Shown here piece after piece: positions 24,591 to 34,100 of a DNA stretch of 64,000 nucleotides; the first letter of the stretch is position 1, and the number at the start of each line of letters is the position of its first letter. The stretch covers positions 1-64,000 of the forward strand of contig JAKEFM010000158.1 of assembly GCA_022616055.1 (NCBI GenBank), read 5' to 3'. The notes beneath the pieces were generated by a model. The model was not told where the DNA came from, searched no databases, and was given only the letters and a program-made list of their open reading frames with translations. The DNA comes from Planctomycetota bacterium. GTDB lineage: Bacteria > Planctomycetota > UBA1135 > JAKEFM01. A program made the position numbers and the translations under genes.

Positions 24591-25816
24591 CATTCGCCGT
24601 GGCGCCCTGCGTCCTGTTCGCGCTCCAGGCGTCCCAGCCCGGGACGGAACTCCTCCCGCCGCCCACCGGCCCGCACGGCACGGGACGGATGAGCTTCCAC
24701 TGGAAGGACGCGGCGCGGGAGGAGCTCGAGACGCTCGCGGGCGACGACAAGCGCGAGCTGATGGTGCACGTCTTCTATCCGGCCGACCCGGAGGCCAAGG
24801 AGCCGAGGGCGACGTACATGCCCGACGCCGACGCCATGCGCCCGCCGTTCAGCGAGGCGCAGCTCGCGGCGGTGAGCGCGCTGCGCGCGACGAGTCTCCA
24901 GGGGGCCGCGCTCCCGCCCGGCGACGCGCGGTTCCCGGTCGTGCTGTTCCAGCCCGGCGGGGGGATGAAGGGGCTGACCTACCACACGCTCTGCGAGGAC
25001 CTCGCGAGCCACGGCTGGGTCGTCGCCGCGATCGACCCGCCGTACAACGCCCGCTCCGTCCGCTTCCCCGACGGGCGCGTCCTCGGGGGGCTCCGGCCCG
25101 CCGAGCGGGGATGGAAGTCGCCCCATGACTGGGAGGAGAACCTCCGCAACTACAAGGAGCGGATCGTCCACTGGACGAACGACGCCGCCTTCGTGATCGA
25201 CCGGCTCGCGGATCTCGACCGCGGGGAAGGGCCGCTCGCGAAGCGGCTCGACCTAGCGCGCGGCGTCGGCATCGCCGGCCACTCGCGCGGCGGGCAGGCG
25301 GCGGGCACCGTCCGCATGCTCGACGCCCGCGTGCGGGGGGGCATCAACATCGACGGCACGCAGGGGCCGTACCCCTTCCAGCCGGTGAAGGGGGAGGAGG
25401 TGTCGGGCGAGGCGCCGTTCCTCTGGATCCAGCAACCGCTGCCTCCGCCGCCGAGCGAGGAGAGGCTCAAGCAGCAGGGAAAGACGCGCGCGGACTACGA
25501 AGCCGAGATCGAGAAGATCACGGGGACCTGGCACCGGCGGCTGGAGGCGATCGCGGGCGGCGCGGCGATGGTCACCTTCGCCCGGCCCGGGATCGCCCAC
25601 ATCGACTTCTCCGACGAGCCGCTCTGGGACGTCGGGATGTCGGCGGAGGATCGCGCCGGCAAGCTCGCGACCATCGCCGACACGCGCGTGTGGGTGCGGG
25701 CGTTCTTCGACGGGGCGGTGCGGGGCGACTGGGAGCCCTTCAAGAAGGTCGTCGCCGAGGCGGGGAAGTCGCGGCCCGAGATCCGGGCGCAGGTCTTCGG
25801 GAAACTGTGGCCGTAG
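24584..25816 (+). CDS. Alpha/beta hydrolase, PAF-acetylhydrolase/dienelactone-hydrolase-like
   Basis: ATG 24584 gives 410 residues with a short signal-like N-terminus ('MLTFAVAPCVLFALQASQPG'). The fold is that of platelet-activating-factor acetylhydrolase-type enzymes: 'RELMVHVFYPADP', 'FPVVLFQPGGGMKGLTYH' for the oxyanion loop, 'DLASHGWVVAAIDPPYN', and nucleophile elbow 'GIAGHSRGGQAAG'. A His in 'GIAHIDFSD' is a good candidate for the triad base. It probably hydrolyses an ester or lactone. It is the third gene of the PadR operon, so its substrate may be linked to the signal sensed by PadR. Confidence 0.9.
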   Translation: MLTFAVAPCVLFALQASQPGTELLPPPTGPHGTGRMSFHWKDAAREELETLAGDDKRELMVHVFYPADPEAKEPRATYMPDADAMRPPFSEAQLAAVSALRATSLQGAALPPGDARFPVVLFQPGGGMKGLTYHTLCEDLASHGWVVAAIDPPYNARSVRFPDGRVLGGLRPAERGWKSPHDWEENLRNYKERIVHWTNDAAFVIDRLADLDRGEGPLAKRLDLARGVGIAGHSRGGQAAGTVRMLDARVRGGINIDGTQGPYPFQPVKGEEVSGEAPFLWIQQPLPPPPSEERLKQQGKTRADYEAEIEKITGTWHRRLEAIAGGAAMVTFARPGIAHIDFSDEPLWDVGMSAEDRAGKLATIADTRVWVRAFFDGAVRGDWEPFKKVVAEAGKSRPEIRAQVFGKLWP

Positions 25817-25928
25817 ACGGCGCTGCCCCTACGGCCCCCGTGTCTCCCAGGCGGCGAGCGAGCGAGATCTGCCGGCCAGGAACGCGTCGAGCCCCCCGAG
25901 GCGATCGCCTCGGGAGGCGCGCATCCTT

Positions 25929-26483
25929 CTACCCCCGGTCGTAGAGCTCGGCCAGGACCACCCGCCTCGGTCGGTCCGGATCCACGAGGATCGCGAGCGA
26001 GTCCCCGGGCTTCAACGCGCGGGCTCGCGCGCTTTTCCGGATCGACCTGCGGAGCGAGCAGCGCGTGCCGCGGTGTTCGTAGTCGAATCTCACCCGGCTG
26101 GTGCCCTTGGCATACGTGACGCGCTCGACGGTCGCCTGGACGACGTCGCCGACCTCGAACAAGCCGCGGATCCGCCACGCGCGCAGCCCCGCGATCGCGC
26201 ACAGGCTCGCCATCAACAAGGCGGCCACGGACAGGAAAGCCCGCGCTTCCTCCGGGTCCACGGGTCTCGCCGGGCGTCCCCGGCCGCCGGGCATCCTCCC
26301 CGTGATCCAGACGAGGAGCGAGAAGGCGAAGAGCACGATCCCGAAGGCAACCATCGGGAACCAATGAGGGTCGTGCCGGAGGATCTTCCAGAGGGTGATC
26401 TCGCGGAGGCTCCGCGGGTCGGGGCTCTGGGCTTCCCGGTCCTCGCGGACGAGCGCCGCTCCGAGGAGCCGAGGGCGATCCAT
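25929..26483 (-). CDS. DUF3592-like membrane protein (paralog 2)
   Basis: ATG 26483 gives 184 residues. It shares with the 13781-14410 protein the 'LWKILRHD' helix, two transmembrane segments ('MVAFGIVLFAFSLLVWI', 'FLSVAALLMASLCAIAGLRAW') and the beta domain '[26 protein letters not shown]' and 'GDSLAILVDPDRPRRVV'. The longer ORF in the track adds an N-terminal extension of poor coding character. The gene stands alone, convergent with the PadR operon. Function is unknown; the dispersed paralogs suggest a small family in this genome. Confidence 0.75.
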   Translation of the reverse strand: MDRPRLLGAALVREDREAQSPDPRSLREITLWKILRHDPHWFPMVAFGIVLFAFSLLVWITGRMPGGRGRPARPVDPEEARAFLSVAALLMASLCAIAGLRAWRIRGLFEVGDVVQATVERVTYAKGTSRVRFDYEHRGTRCSLRRSIRKSARARALKPGDSLAILVDPDRPRRVVLAELYDRG

Positions 26484-26685
26484 GACCGTTTTATCGGCCG
26501 GGGGGGGCGAGAACCTGCCGCGGCGGGGATGGAGGATCGAACTCGCGGCCGACCCGCGCTCTCGAGTTCCTTCCGGCACGCACCTCCATGCGGGTCGGCT
26601 GGCTCCGTGCCGGGTCGCCCCCGGCCGCTGCCCGCGCCGCTTCGCCTCCGGACTCCGGAGCGCCGGCCGCGGGCTACACTTCTCG

Positions 26686-27375
26686 ATGCATCGGGAGCGG
26701 CCCGGCCTGGCGCCGGGTCCGGCAACCTGCGACACCAAGGTGCCTTCCCGCGAACGCGGGGATGCGGCCGGGGCGTGCCCGGCAAAGTGTCGAGCGGCGG
26801 ATCCCCGGAACCTGCGGGCCCTCGGGATCCTGCCCGGAGCCGGACCGCGGCCTTCCTCCCGGCGCGAGGACGAAGAACCCGTGTGCTGGCTCGATGGGCT
26901 GTCTCGCGCACCGCGGCCTCCGGAACCGGAGGAGAGGAAGCCCGTTCCACCTCCGCGCGGGCGCACGCCGGAGGAGGAGGAGGAGACCCGGAGATTCCTG
27001 GAGCGGCGGATGGCGGACGAGCGCCGCGCTCGACGGGAGGGGATGGCGTTCGTCGACCTCCTGGAGCGGCGCTGCCCGCCGTGCTTCACGGTGAGGTATG
27101 TCCGGCTCGGGAAGGCTCCCGTGACTCGCTTCTGGCACTCCGTGAGCGTCCGGTGCGAGTTTGGTTCGATCCTCCAATTCGCCATCTGGAAGGACGACTA
27201 CAGGTTCTACGAGTATTCCGGTCTCCTGGGCTACCACGGCGGTCGGGGGACGTACACCTGTCACAGCCTGTTCGAGGTGCTCGGGCTCGCCGAGCGGATG
27301 ATCGAGATCGCGCTTGCCCGGAGGTCGAAGTACGGCCACCTCCGGAACTGCGACTGGCTGAGGAGCCGACCCTGA
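26686..27375 (+). CDS. Hypothetical protein; C-terminal 120 residues look genuine
   Basis: I do not recognise this family. The convincing part begins near residue 66 with charged helices ('PEEEEETRRFLERRMADERR') and continues as a compact domain with Cys residues and aromatic strands ('CPPCFTVRYVRLG', 'SILQFAIWKDDYRFYEY', 'FEVLGLAERMIEIAL'). Starts at ATG 26686, GTG 26881 and ATG 27010 are all possible. I chose 26686 because a -10-like TACACT lies 5 nt upstream, the spacing seen at other probable leaderless genes here. The first 65 residues are Pro/Arg/Gly-rich and may be untranslated. Confidence 0.5.
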   Translation: MHRERPGLAPGPATCDTKVPSRERGDAAGACPAKCRAADPRNLRALGILPGAGPRPSSRREDEEPVCWLDGLSRAPRPPEPEERKPVPPPRGRTPEEEEETRRFLERRMADERRARREGMAFVDLLERRCPPCFTVRYVRLGKAPVTRFWHSVSVRCEFGSILQFAIWKDDYRFYEYSGLLGYHGGRGTYTCHSLFEVLGLAERMIEIALARRSKYGHLRNCDWLRSRP

Positions 27376-27599
27376 CGAGGGCGTCCCACGCTCTCCAACT
27401 CACCGCCGCGGTCGAGGCGACGCCGGAGTTGGTGCGGAAGGTGTTCCCGGAGACCGCGGCCCGGCTCGCCCGCCAGCGCCGAGGCGGACTCGCATGGAGA
27501 GGCGCCGGCCCCTCCCGGCGTCCAACCGGGTGGAGGGACTGGCTCCCCTCGGGTAGAGACCCGCCCTCCCCTCCCGTTCAGACCCGAGTTCCACGCGGA

Positions 27600-27708
27600 A
27601 GGGTCGAGGCTACGCTCCCCCCCGGCTCGACCCCGCCGGCCGTGGGCGGGCTCCGGCGGGGCGCGAGGGGTCGGCGAGCCCGCCCGGACCCCTACGAAGG
27701 ATAGGGCC
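27600..27708 (+). repeat. Upstream region duplicated with tandem paralog (copy 1)
   Basis: The 5' region of the 27709 gene resembles that of the 28843 gene: 'cgaggcta', later 'ggggcgcgagg' and 'tcggcgagcccgcccggaccc' occur in the same order and spacing in both. The shared part includes a -10-like box (TACGCT, 27611-27616) and the ribosome site, so promoter and leader were duplicated with the gene. The bases 27376-27599 contain no recognised feature. Confidence 0.6.
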
Positions 27709-28605
27709 ATGAAGATGTATCTGTGGTCGGCTGTCGTCGGTTCGATCGTCGGAGTCTGCGTCGGGACCCTCCCCGCGTTCGCGCAGGGACCGCCCCCCCC
27801 TCCCACCCCCTCCGAAGCGGCGGCCCAGCTGCGCAACGCTTCGAAGGCGGAGCTGGCCGCCCTCAAGGCCGCGCTCTCGACGAACCTCTCCGGCTTCGAG
27901 ACCAACCTCTCCACACACCTCCTCGCGGTCGGGGGAGGGTCGGCGACGCCGCAGCAGAGCCTCGAGAACGCGGCGGGCAACCTCGTCGACGCGATGAACG
28001 CGCTGCGGGACAAGACGAACCTGGCCGAGCGCAACCTCGAGGCCCAGGCGGCGGGGCTCCTCAGGGGTCTCGGCGGGACGGACTATCCGCTCGGATTCCT
28101 CGTCGGGGATGCCCAGACCCTCGACAAGTTCGTCGCGGCGATCGGGAAGGAGGTCGGGAAGAACCGCGCGAAGTTCCTGAAGGACATGCAGAAGTTCGCG
28201 CGGGGCCTCTCCTCGGCCGAGTACACGATCCTCGCGTGGGTCCCCGACCTGGGCGACACCGCCCCGCCCTCCCCGAATCCGGGGCCGGCGCCCGCGGCGG
28301 GGGCGCTCCCCCTCGCGATCCACGGAATCGCGGCGGGGGCCGGCTCGATGACGGCGAACGACGGGAAGATCTGCGTCGGCGGGCTCGCCGACGCCGCCGG
28401 GGGATCCTTGACCGTGACGATCACGGGCCCGGCCGCAACGACGCAGACGCAGACGGTCACGGTCACGACGAGTGGAAGGTGGTACGCCTGCTTCCCGCCG
28501 ATCGGGACGGCCGGCAACCTCTCCGAGGGAAACTACACGGTCCAGGCGACGCAGGGGACGACCACGCCCATCTCGACGAGCGCCGCGATCGGGGTTCCGG
28601 AATAG
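27709..28605 (+). CDS. Secreted tandem-paralog protein A (unknown family)
   Basis: The 298-residue protein has a signal peptide (residues 1-25, ending 'LPAFAQ'). Residues about 35-165 are helical ('AEAAAQLRNASKAELAALKAAL'-type helices and 'DAQTLDKFVAAIGKEVGKNRAKFLKDMQKFARGL'). A Pro-rich linker ('PPSPNPGPAPAAG') leads to a C-terminal Ig-like beta domain with two Cys ('GKICVGGLADAAGGSLTVTITGP', 'GRWYACFPPIGTAGNLSEGNYTV'). The same layout recurs in the next gene. I know no function for this family; a periplasmic or surface-binding role is inferred. It is led by 'gaaggatagggcc'. Confidence 0.88.
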   Translation: MKMYLWSAVVGSIVGVCVGTLPAFAQGPPPPPTPSEAAAQLRNASKAELAALKAALSTNLSGFETNLSTHLLAVGGGSATPQQSLENAAGNLVDAMNALRDKTNLAERNLEAQAAGLLRGLGGTDYPLGFLVGDAQTLDKFVAAIGKEVGKNRAKFLKDMQKFARGLSSAEYTILAWVPDLGDTAPPSPNPGPAPAAGALPLAIHGIAAGAGSMTANDGKICVGGLADAAGGSLTVTITGPAATTQTQTVTVTTSGRWYACFPPIGTAGNLSEGNYTVQATQGTTTPISTSAAIGVPE

Positions 28606-28653
28606 CCCCGACTCCCCCGAGCGGGACTCTCGGGCACGGCACCGGCCTTCGGG

Positions 28654-28688
28654 GGCCTCCGGCCGTCGCGCGGCGCCGGCCGGAGGCC
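28654..28688 (+). terminator. Hairpin between the tandem paralogs
   Basis: GGCCTCCGGCC pairs perfectly with GGCCGGAGGCC (11 bp) around a 13-nt loop, 48 nt after the stop of paralog A. There is no T run; it may attenuate read-through into paralog B or simply stabilise the 3' end. Confidence 0.4.
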
Positions 28689-28735
28689 AACGGGGATCCT
28701 CGTCGACATCCGGAGGGGTGTCGTTGTGGCGCCGA

Positions 28736-28842
28736 GGGGCCGAGGCTATCTTCCGCGCCCCTCGGCCCCGTCCCTCGCCGGCGGGCTCAAGCGGGGCGCG
28801 AGGATTCGGCGAGCCCGCCCGGACCCGAAAGGAACAAGGGAC
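28736..28842 (+). repeat. Upstream region duplicated with tandem paralog (copy 2)
   Basis: This copy of the duplicated leader contains 'cgaggctatctt' (a -10-like TATCTT at 28747-28752), 'ggggcgcgagg' and 'tcggcgagcccgcccggaccc' in the same order as copy 1 at 27600. It implies that paralog B has its own promoter rather than relying on read-through. Confidence 0.6.
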
Positions 28843-29727
28843 ATGAGGATGAAGCTCTGGTCGGCGATCGCGGTCTCCTGCCTCGGGGCCTCCCTCGCGG
28901 CGCTCCCCGTCCTCGCGCAGGGGGAGGGCGGGCCCACCCCGGCCGAGGCGGCGACCCAGCTGAAGAACGCCACGAAGGCCGAGCTCCTCATGCTCAAGAT
29001 CGCGCTCCTGACGAGCGGCGCCGACCTCCGGGACGACCTCTTCTCGCACATCTTCGCCATCCTGGGCGGCGGGGCGACCCCGGAGGACGGCCTCGAGAAC
29101 GCGACGAGCGACCTCGTCGATTCGAGGAACGAGACCTGGGGCTCTGCGGAGACGGTCCAGCGCAACCTCGAGATCTTCGGCTTCACCCTCCTCCAGGGCC
29201 TCGGCCCCGGGGTCTTCCCGCTCGGGTTCCTGCTCGGCGACTGCCAGACGATCGACAAGTTCGTCGCCGCGATCGAGAAGGAGCTCGCGAAGGGGCGCGC
29301 GAAGACCTTGAAGGACCTGAAGAGGTTCGCGAAGTTCCTCGCGAGCCTCGACTACGCGATGAATCCGGGACTGCCCCCCCTCGCCCCCACGGCGCCGCCG
29401 GCCCCGAACCCCACCCCGCCTCCCGCGCCGGGCCCCAACCCGCTCAAGATCCACGGACTCGCGGGGGGGAGCAGCACGCTCGCGACGCTCGACGGCAAGC
29501 TCTGCGTCGGGGGGATCGCCGATTCCGCCGGGGGCGACGTCTCCGTGACGATCACGGGTCCGGGCGGGGCCACGCAGCAGCAGACGGTCCCGGTCGACAT
29601 CGACCGGAAGTGGTACGTCTGCTTCCCGCCGGTGGGCGTCCCGGGCAACCTCCCCGAGGGGAACTACACCGTGGAGGCGACGCAGGGGGGGAGCTCGGCG
29701 AGCGCGGCGATCGGGGTTCCCGGCTAG
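28843..29727 (+). CDS. Secreted tandem-paralog protein B (unknown family)
   Basis: ATG 28843 follows 'aaaggaacaagggac', giving 294 residues. The signal peptide ends near 'LPVLAQG' (residue 25). The helical part ('AATQLKNATKAELLMLKIALL', 'CQTIDKFVAAIEKELAKGRAKTL') and the C-terminal Ig-like domain ('GKLCVGGIADSAGGDVSVTI', 'KWYVCFPPVGVPGNLPEGNYTV') parallel paralog A, with about half of residues matching. The two Cys of the beta domain are conserved in both, which supports a disulfide. The linker is even more Pro-rich ('PPAPNPTPPPAPGPNP'). The product should be periplasmic or exposed. The next gene is convergent 7 bp away. Confidence 0.88.
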   Translation: MRMKLWSAIAVSCLGASLAALPVLAQGEGGPTPAEAATQLKNATKAELLMLKIALLTSGADLRDDLFSHIFAILGGGATPEDGLENATSDLVDSRNETWGSAETVQRNLEIFGFTLLQGLGPGVFPLGFLLGDCQTIDKFVAAIEKELAKGRAKTLKDLKRFAKFLASLDYAMNPGLPPLAPTAPPAPNPTPPPAPGPNPLKIHGLAGGSSTLATLDGKLCVGGIADSAGGDVSVTITGPGGATQQQTVPVDIDRKWYVCFPPVGVPGNLPEGNYTVEATQGGSSASAAIGVPG

Positions 29728-29734
29728 CCCCCGC

Positions 29735-31171
29735 TCACCCCCGCGCCGCGGCGGCGCCGAGGCCCGCCATCGACTCCCAGCCGCCCCCGAGCGCCCGGTA
29801 GAGCGCGACGAGGGTCGCCGCGACGGCCGCCTCGCTGCGGGCGACGTCGTCCTCGAGGTCGGAGAGGGTGCGCTGGGAGTCGAGGACCGGCTGGAAGTCC
29901 GAGAGGCCGTCGGCGTACTGGCGCTGCGCGAGGTCGGCGGCGAGGCGCGCGTGGGCGACGGCCTCGAGGAGCGCCCGGCGCCGGGCCTGCTCGCGCAGGA
30001 ACAGCGTCATCGCGTTCTCGCCTTCCTCGAGGGCGAGGAGGACGGCGCGCTCCCACCGGATCAGGGCCTGCTCCGCCCGTGCCTCCGAGGCGTGAACGAG
30101 GTCGCGGAGGCGGCCGGCGTCGAAGAGGTTCCACCGGATCGAGGGGCCGACCCCGAAGAAGGTGCTGCCGGTCTCGAAGAAATCGCGCGGCTTGTCCGCG
30201 GCGAGGCCGAGGTTCCCGAGGAGGGTGAGGCGCGGGTAGAGGTCGCCCTCCGCGACGCCGATGCGCGCATGCTCGGCCGCGAGGGCGCGCTCGGCGCGGC
30301 GCACGTCGGCCCGGCGGCGCAGGAGGTCGGCCGGGACGCCGACCGCTACCTCCGGCGGCGGGACGGGGATCGGGGCCGGGGGGGCGAGCTCTTCGGCGAG
30401 GGCTCCGGGCGGGAGGCCGAGGAGGACCGCGAGGCGGTTCTCGGCGGCGCGGAGGCCGAACTCGAGGGCGGGGATCCGGGCGCGCGTCGTCTCGACCTGG
30501 GTCGCCGCCTGCGCGACGTCCCGCTCCCGCACGAGGCCGGCGTCGAACCGGGCGCGGACGAGGGCGAGCGTCTCCTCCTGGAGGGCGAGCTGGTCGAGCG
30601 AGATCTCGAGGCGTCGCTGGAAGGCGCGGAACTGGAAGTAGCTGATCGCCGTCTCGGCGGCGGCGGTCACCGCGACGTCGCGGGCGTCCTCGACGATCGC
30701 CTCGAGGTCGGCGTCGGAGGCCTGGATCGCGCGGCGGACCCGTCCCCACAGATCGATCTCCCAGGCCGTATCGAGGCTGGCGCCGTAGCGGTTCCAGTCG
30801 GGGACGAACTCCCCGAAGGGGGTGTTCTCGCTTTCCCCAAAATAGGTGTAGGAGGCGTTGGCGTCGAGCGTGGGATAGAGGTCCGCGGCGACCGCGCCGC
30901 GCAGGGCGAGAGCCTCGCTCACGCGCGCGAGGGCCTCCCGGAGGTCGAGCCCCTGGCGCGTCGCGCGCTCGACGAGCCCGTCGAGGACGGGGTCTCCGAG
31001 GTGGCTCCACCAGGAGGAGAGGTCGGCCGCGCGCGCGGGGAGCGTCGTCGACGTCGTCTCGCGCCACGCGGGGGGGACCGCGATCTCGGGTCGCTCGTAG
31101 TCCGGCCCGACCTTGCAGCCGGCGGCGAGGAGGAGGGCGGCCGCGGCCGGGATTCCGTTCCCGAGGTTCAT
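29735..31171 (-). CDS. TolC/NodT-type outer-membrane efflux channel lipoprotein
   Basis: ATG 31171 overlaps the RND gene stop by ATGA, giving 478 residues. It is a lipoprotein (lipobox 'LLAAGC', Cys near residue 19) with the NodT-family start 'KVGPDYERPEIAVPPAWRE' and two tandem outer-membrane efflux domains: 'WWSHLGDPVLDGLVERA', 'AWEIDLWGRVRRAIQASDADL', 'RADVRRAERALAAEHARIGVAEGDLYPRLTL'. These trimeric channels connect RND pumps to the outside. It is the last gene of the methyltransferase-RND-channel operon. The matching periplasmic adaptor is not adjacent but lies at 38297-39409. Confidence 0.94.
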   Translation of the reverse strand: MNLGNGIPAAAALLLAAGCKVGPDYERPEIAVPPAWRETTSTTLPARAADLSSWWSHLGDPVLDGLVERATRQGLDLREALARVSEALALRGAVAADLYPTLDANASYTYFGESENTPFGEFVPDWNRYGASLDTAWEIDLWGRVRRAIQASDADLEAIVEDARDVAVTAAAETAISYFQFRAFQRRLEISLDQLALQEETLALVRARFDAGLVRERDVAQAATQVETTRARIPALEFGLRAAENRLAVLLGLPPGALAEELAPPAPIPVPPPEVAVGVPADLLRRRADVRRAERALAAEHARIGVAEGDLYPRLTLLGNLGLAADKPRDFFETGSTFFGVGPSIRWNLFDAGRLRDLVHASEARAEQALIRWERAVLLALEEGENAMTLFLREQARRRALLEAVAHARLAADLAQRQYADGLSDFQPVLDSQRTLSDLEDDVARSEAAVAATLVALYRALGGGWESMAGLGAAAARG

Positions 31172-34100
31172 GCCATCCCCAGGGCAGGGGCGGCCTGCCC
31201 GAGCGCGGGCTCGTCCTCCTCGGCGGATGCCTCGCTCGGCCGATGCTCGGCGGCGATGAGGGAGTAGAAGACCGGGACGACGAAGAGGGTGAAGAGCGTG
31301 CCGACGGTCATCCCCGCGACGAGGACCGTCCCGATGCTGTTCCGCGCCTGCGCGCCGGGCCCGGTGACGAGGACGAGGGGGAAGTGGCCGAACACGGTGG
31401 CGGCCGACGTCATCAGCACGGGCCGCAGGCGCGTCAGGCAGGCCTCGCGCAGCGCCGCGGCCTTCGGCATGCCGGTCTCCGCCAGCGCGTTCGCGAACTG
31501 GACGATGAGGATGCCGTTCTTCGCGATCAGCCCGACGAGCGTGATCAGGCCGACCTGGGAGTAGATGTTGATCGTCGTGAACTCGAGGAACGGGAAGACG
31601 AGGGCCCCGGAGATCGCGAGCGGCACCGAGCCGAGGAGCACGATCAGGGGATCGCGGAAGGATCGGAACTGCGCCGCGAGGACGAGGTAGATCAGGACGA
31701 CCGCGAAGCCGAGCGTGACCGTGAGGGCCGAGCCCTCGCGGCGGATCTGGCGCGACTCCCCGGCGTGGTCGAGGTCGACGTTCGGGCCCCCCGCGGCCGC
31801 CGCCGCCTTCTCGAGGACCTCGAGCCCCTCCTCCTTGGTGATCCCCGGCTGGACGCCGCCGAAGACACGCACGGCGTTGCGCTGCTGGAAGCGGTTGAGC
31901 GTGCGCGCCTCGGTCGTCGGCTCGATCCTCACGAAGGCCGAGACCGGCACGAGCCCCCCCGAGGGGGTCTTGATCTTGAGATCGAGGAGCGGCCCGAGCG
32001 TCGAGCGGTCCGTCTCGTCGAGCTGCGGGATCACCTTGTAGGAGCGGTCGAAGTAGTTGAAGCGGTTGACGTAGGCGCCGCCGAGGAGGGTGCCCAGTTC
32101 CCGGCCGACGCCGGCGAGGTCGAGGCCGAGGTCGGCGACCCGCTCCCGGTCGATCGCGACGCGCGCGAGGGGCCGGTCGATCTTGAGGTCGGTGTCGACG
32201 TAGAGGAACTTCCCGCTCGCCCAGCCCGCGCCGACGACCGCGCCGGCGGTCTCGAGCATCTGCTCGGCGCTCGCCGCGCTCTGGAGGACCAGCTCGACGT
32301 CGTACTGGCCGGCGTTGGGGAGCGGGGGATCGAGGCGGGGGAAGACGCGCACGCCCGGGATCTGCGAGACCGCGCCGAAGACGGGCCCGAAGAGCTCCTC
32401 GGTCGAGCGCGCGCGGTGGCGCCAGTCCTTCGTCACCATCCCGCCGAACCCTCCCCAGGCGGCCGTGAGGGACCACATGAACTCCGCCTCGGGGAACGAG
32501 GTGATCGCCTTTACGATCTTGAGGGACTCGCGGTTCGCCGCCTCGATCGTGGAGTCGGGGGAGGTGTCGAGGAAGAGGCTGATGTGCCCCTGGTCCTCGA
32601 CGGGGGCGAGCTCGCGCCGCGAGTAGGAGTAGAGGGGCCAGGCCCCGGCCATGACGAGGAGGGAGGCGGCGACGACCGCCCCGCGCATGGAGAGGGCGCC
32701 GTCGAGCGCCCGCGCGTAGCCGCGCCGGACCGCCTCGAAGCCGCGGTGGACGAGCCGCGTCAGGCGCCCCTCCTCCCCGTGGGCGTGGACGAAGCGCGAG
32801 CTCATGACAGGGGACAGCGTGACCGCGACGAGCCCCGACACGACGACGGCCGCGGCGAGCGTGATCGCGAACTCGAGGAAGAGCGACCCGGTGAGGCCTC
32901 CCTGGAACGCGATGGGGGTGTAGACCGCCGCCAGCGTGACCGTCATCGCGAGGATCGGGCCGACCAGCTCCCGCGCCCCGACGAGGGCCGCCGAGAGGCG
33001 CGTTCTCCCCTCCCGGACGTGGCGCTCGACGTTCTCGACGACGACGATCGCGTCGTCGACGACGAGGCCGACGGAGAGCACGATCGCGAGGATCGTCAGC
33101 AGGTTCAGGCTGAAGCCGAAGGCGAGCATCACGATCGCCGCGCCGACGAGGGAGACCGGCATCGCGACGAGGGGGACGAGCGCCGTGCGCACGGAGCCCA
33201 TGAAGAGGAAGACGACGAAGCCGACGATCGCGATCGTCTCCCCCAGCGTCTTCGTGATCTCCGTGAGCGCGTTCTCCATGAACACCGTCGCGTCGTAGGC
33301 GAGGCGCATGTCGACGTCCTTCGGGAGCGTCGGCCGCAGGCGATCCATCTCCGCGCGCAGGCGGTGGGCGACCTCGATCTCGTTCGTCCCCGCGAGCGGA
33401 TAGACCCCGAGGTAGACCGCCTCCTTGTCGCTGAACTTCGCGACGAAGTCGGGCTCTTCCGAGCCGAGCTCGACCCGGGCGACGTCGGAGAGGCGCACGA
33501 TCCCGCCTTTGCGGTCGGCGACGACGAGGTCCTCGAACTCCCGGACGGTGCGCAGATCCGTGTTCGCGAGGAGGTCGACCTGGACCAGGTTCCCCTTTGT
33601 CTGCCCGACCGCGGCGAGGAAGTTGTTGCGCAGGAGCGCCGCCTGCAGGTCGCCCGGGGCGAGGTTCGCCGCCGCGAGCCGGTCGGGGTCGATCCAGACC
33701 CGCATGGCGATTGGGCGGCCCCCGACGACCTCGACCCGCTGCACGCCCGGGAGCGTCGCGAGCTGCGGCTGGATCGAGCGCGCGAGCCAGTCGGTGAGGG
33801 CGGGGATCCCCCGCTCGCTCGAGGTGAAGCTGAGATAGAAGGAGGCGTACGGCCGGTCCGCGCGCTGCACCTCGACGACGGGGGGCTCGGCCTCGGCCGG
33901 CAGCTCCGAGCGGACCTGCTGGAGGCGCGCGGTGATCTCGGCCAGCGCGGTCGTGCTGCTGTGGTTCAGCTTCAGCCGCACGGTGACCTGGCTCACCCCC
34001 GCCCGGCTCGTCGACTCGATCGTGTCGATCCCGCTGATCGCCGAGACGACCCGCTCGATCGGGGTCGTGAGGAAGCCCCGGACGTTCTGGGCGCTCGCCC

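Noticed and set aside
27376-27600. Short + strand frame reading 'LQLTAAVEATPELVRKVF' as a gene
   Set aside because: It has no start with a ribosome site and soon becomes Arg/Pro-rich; not enough support.
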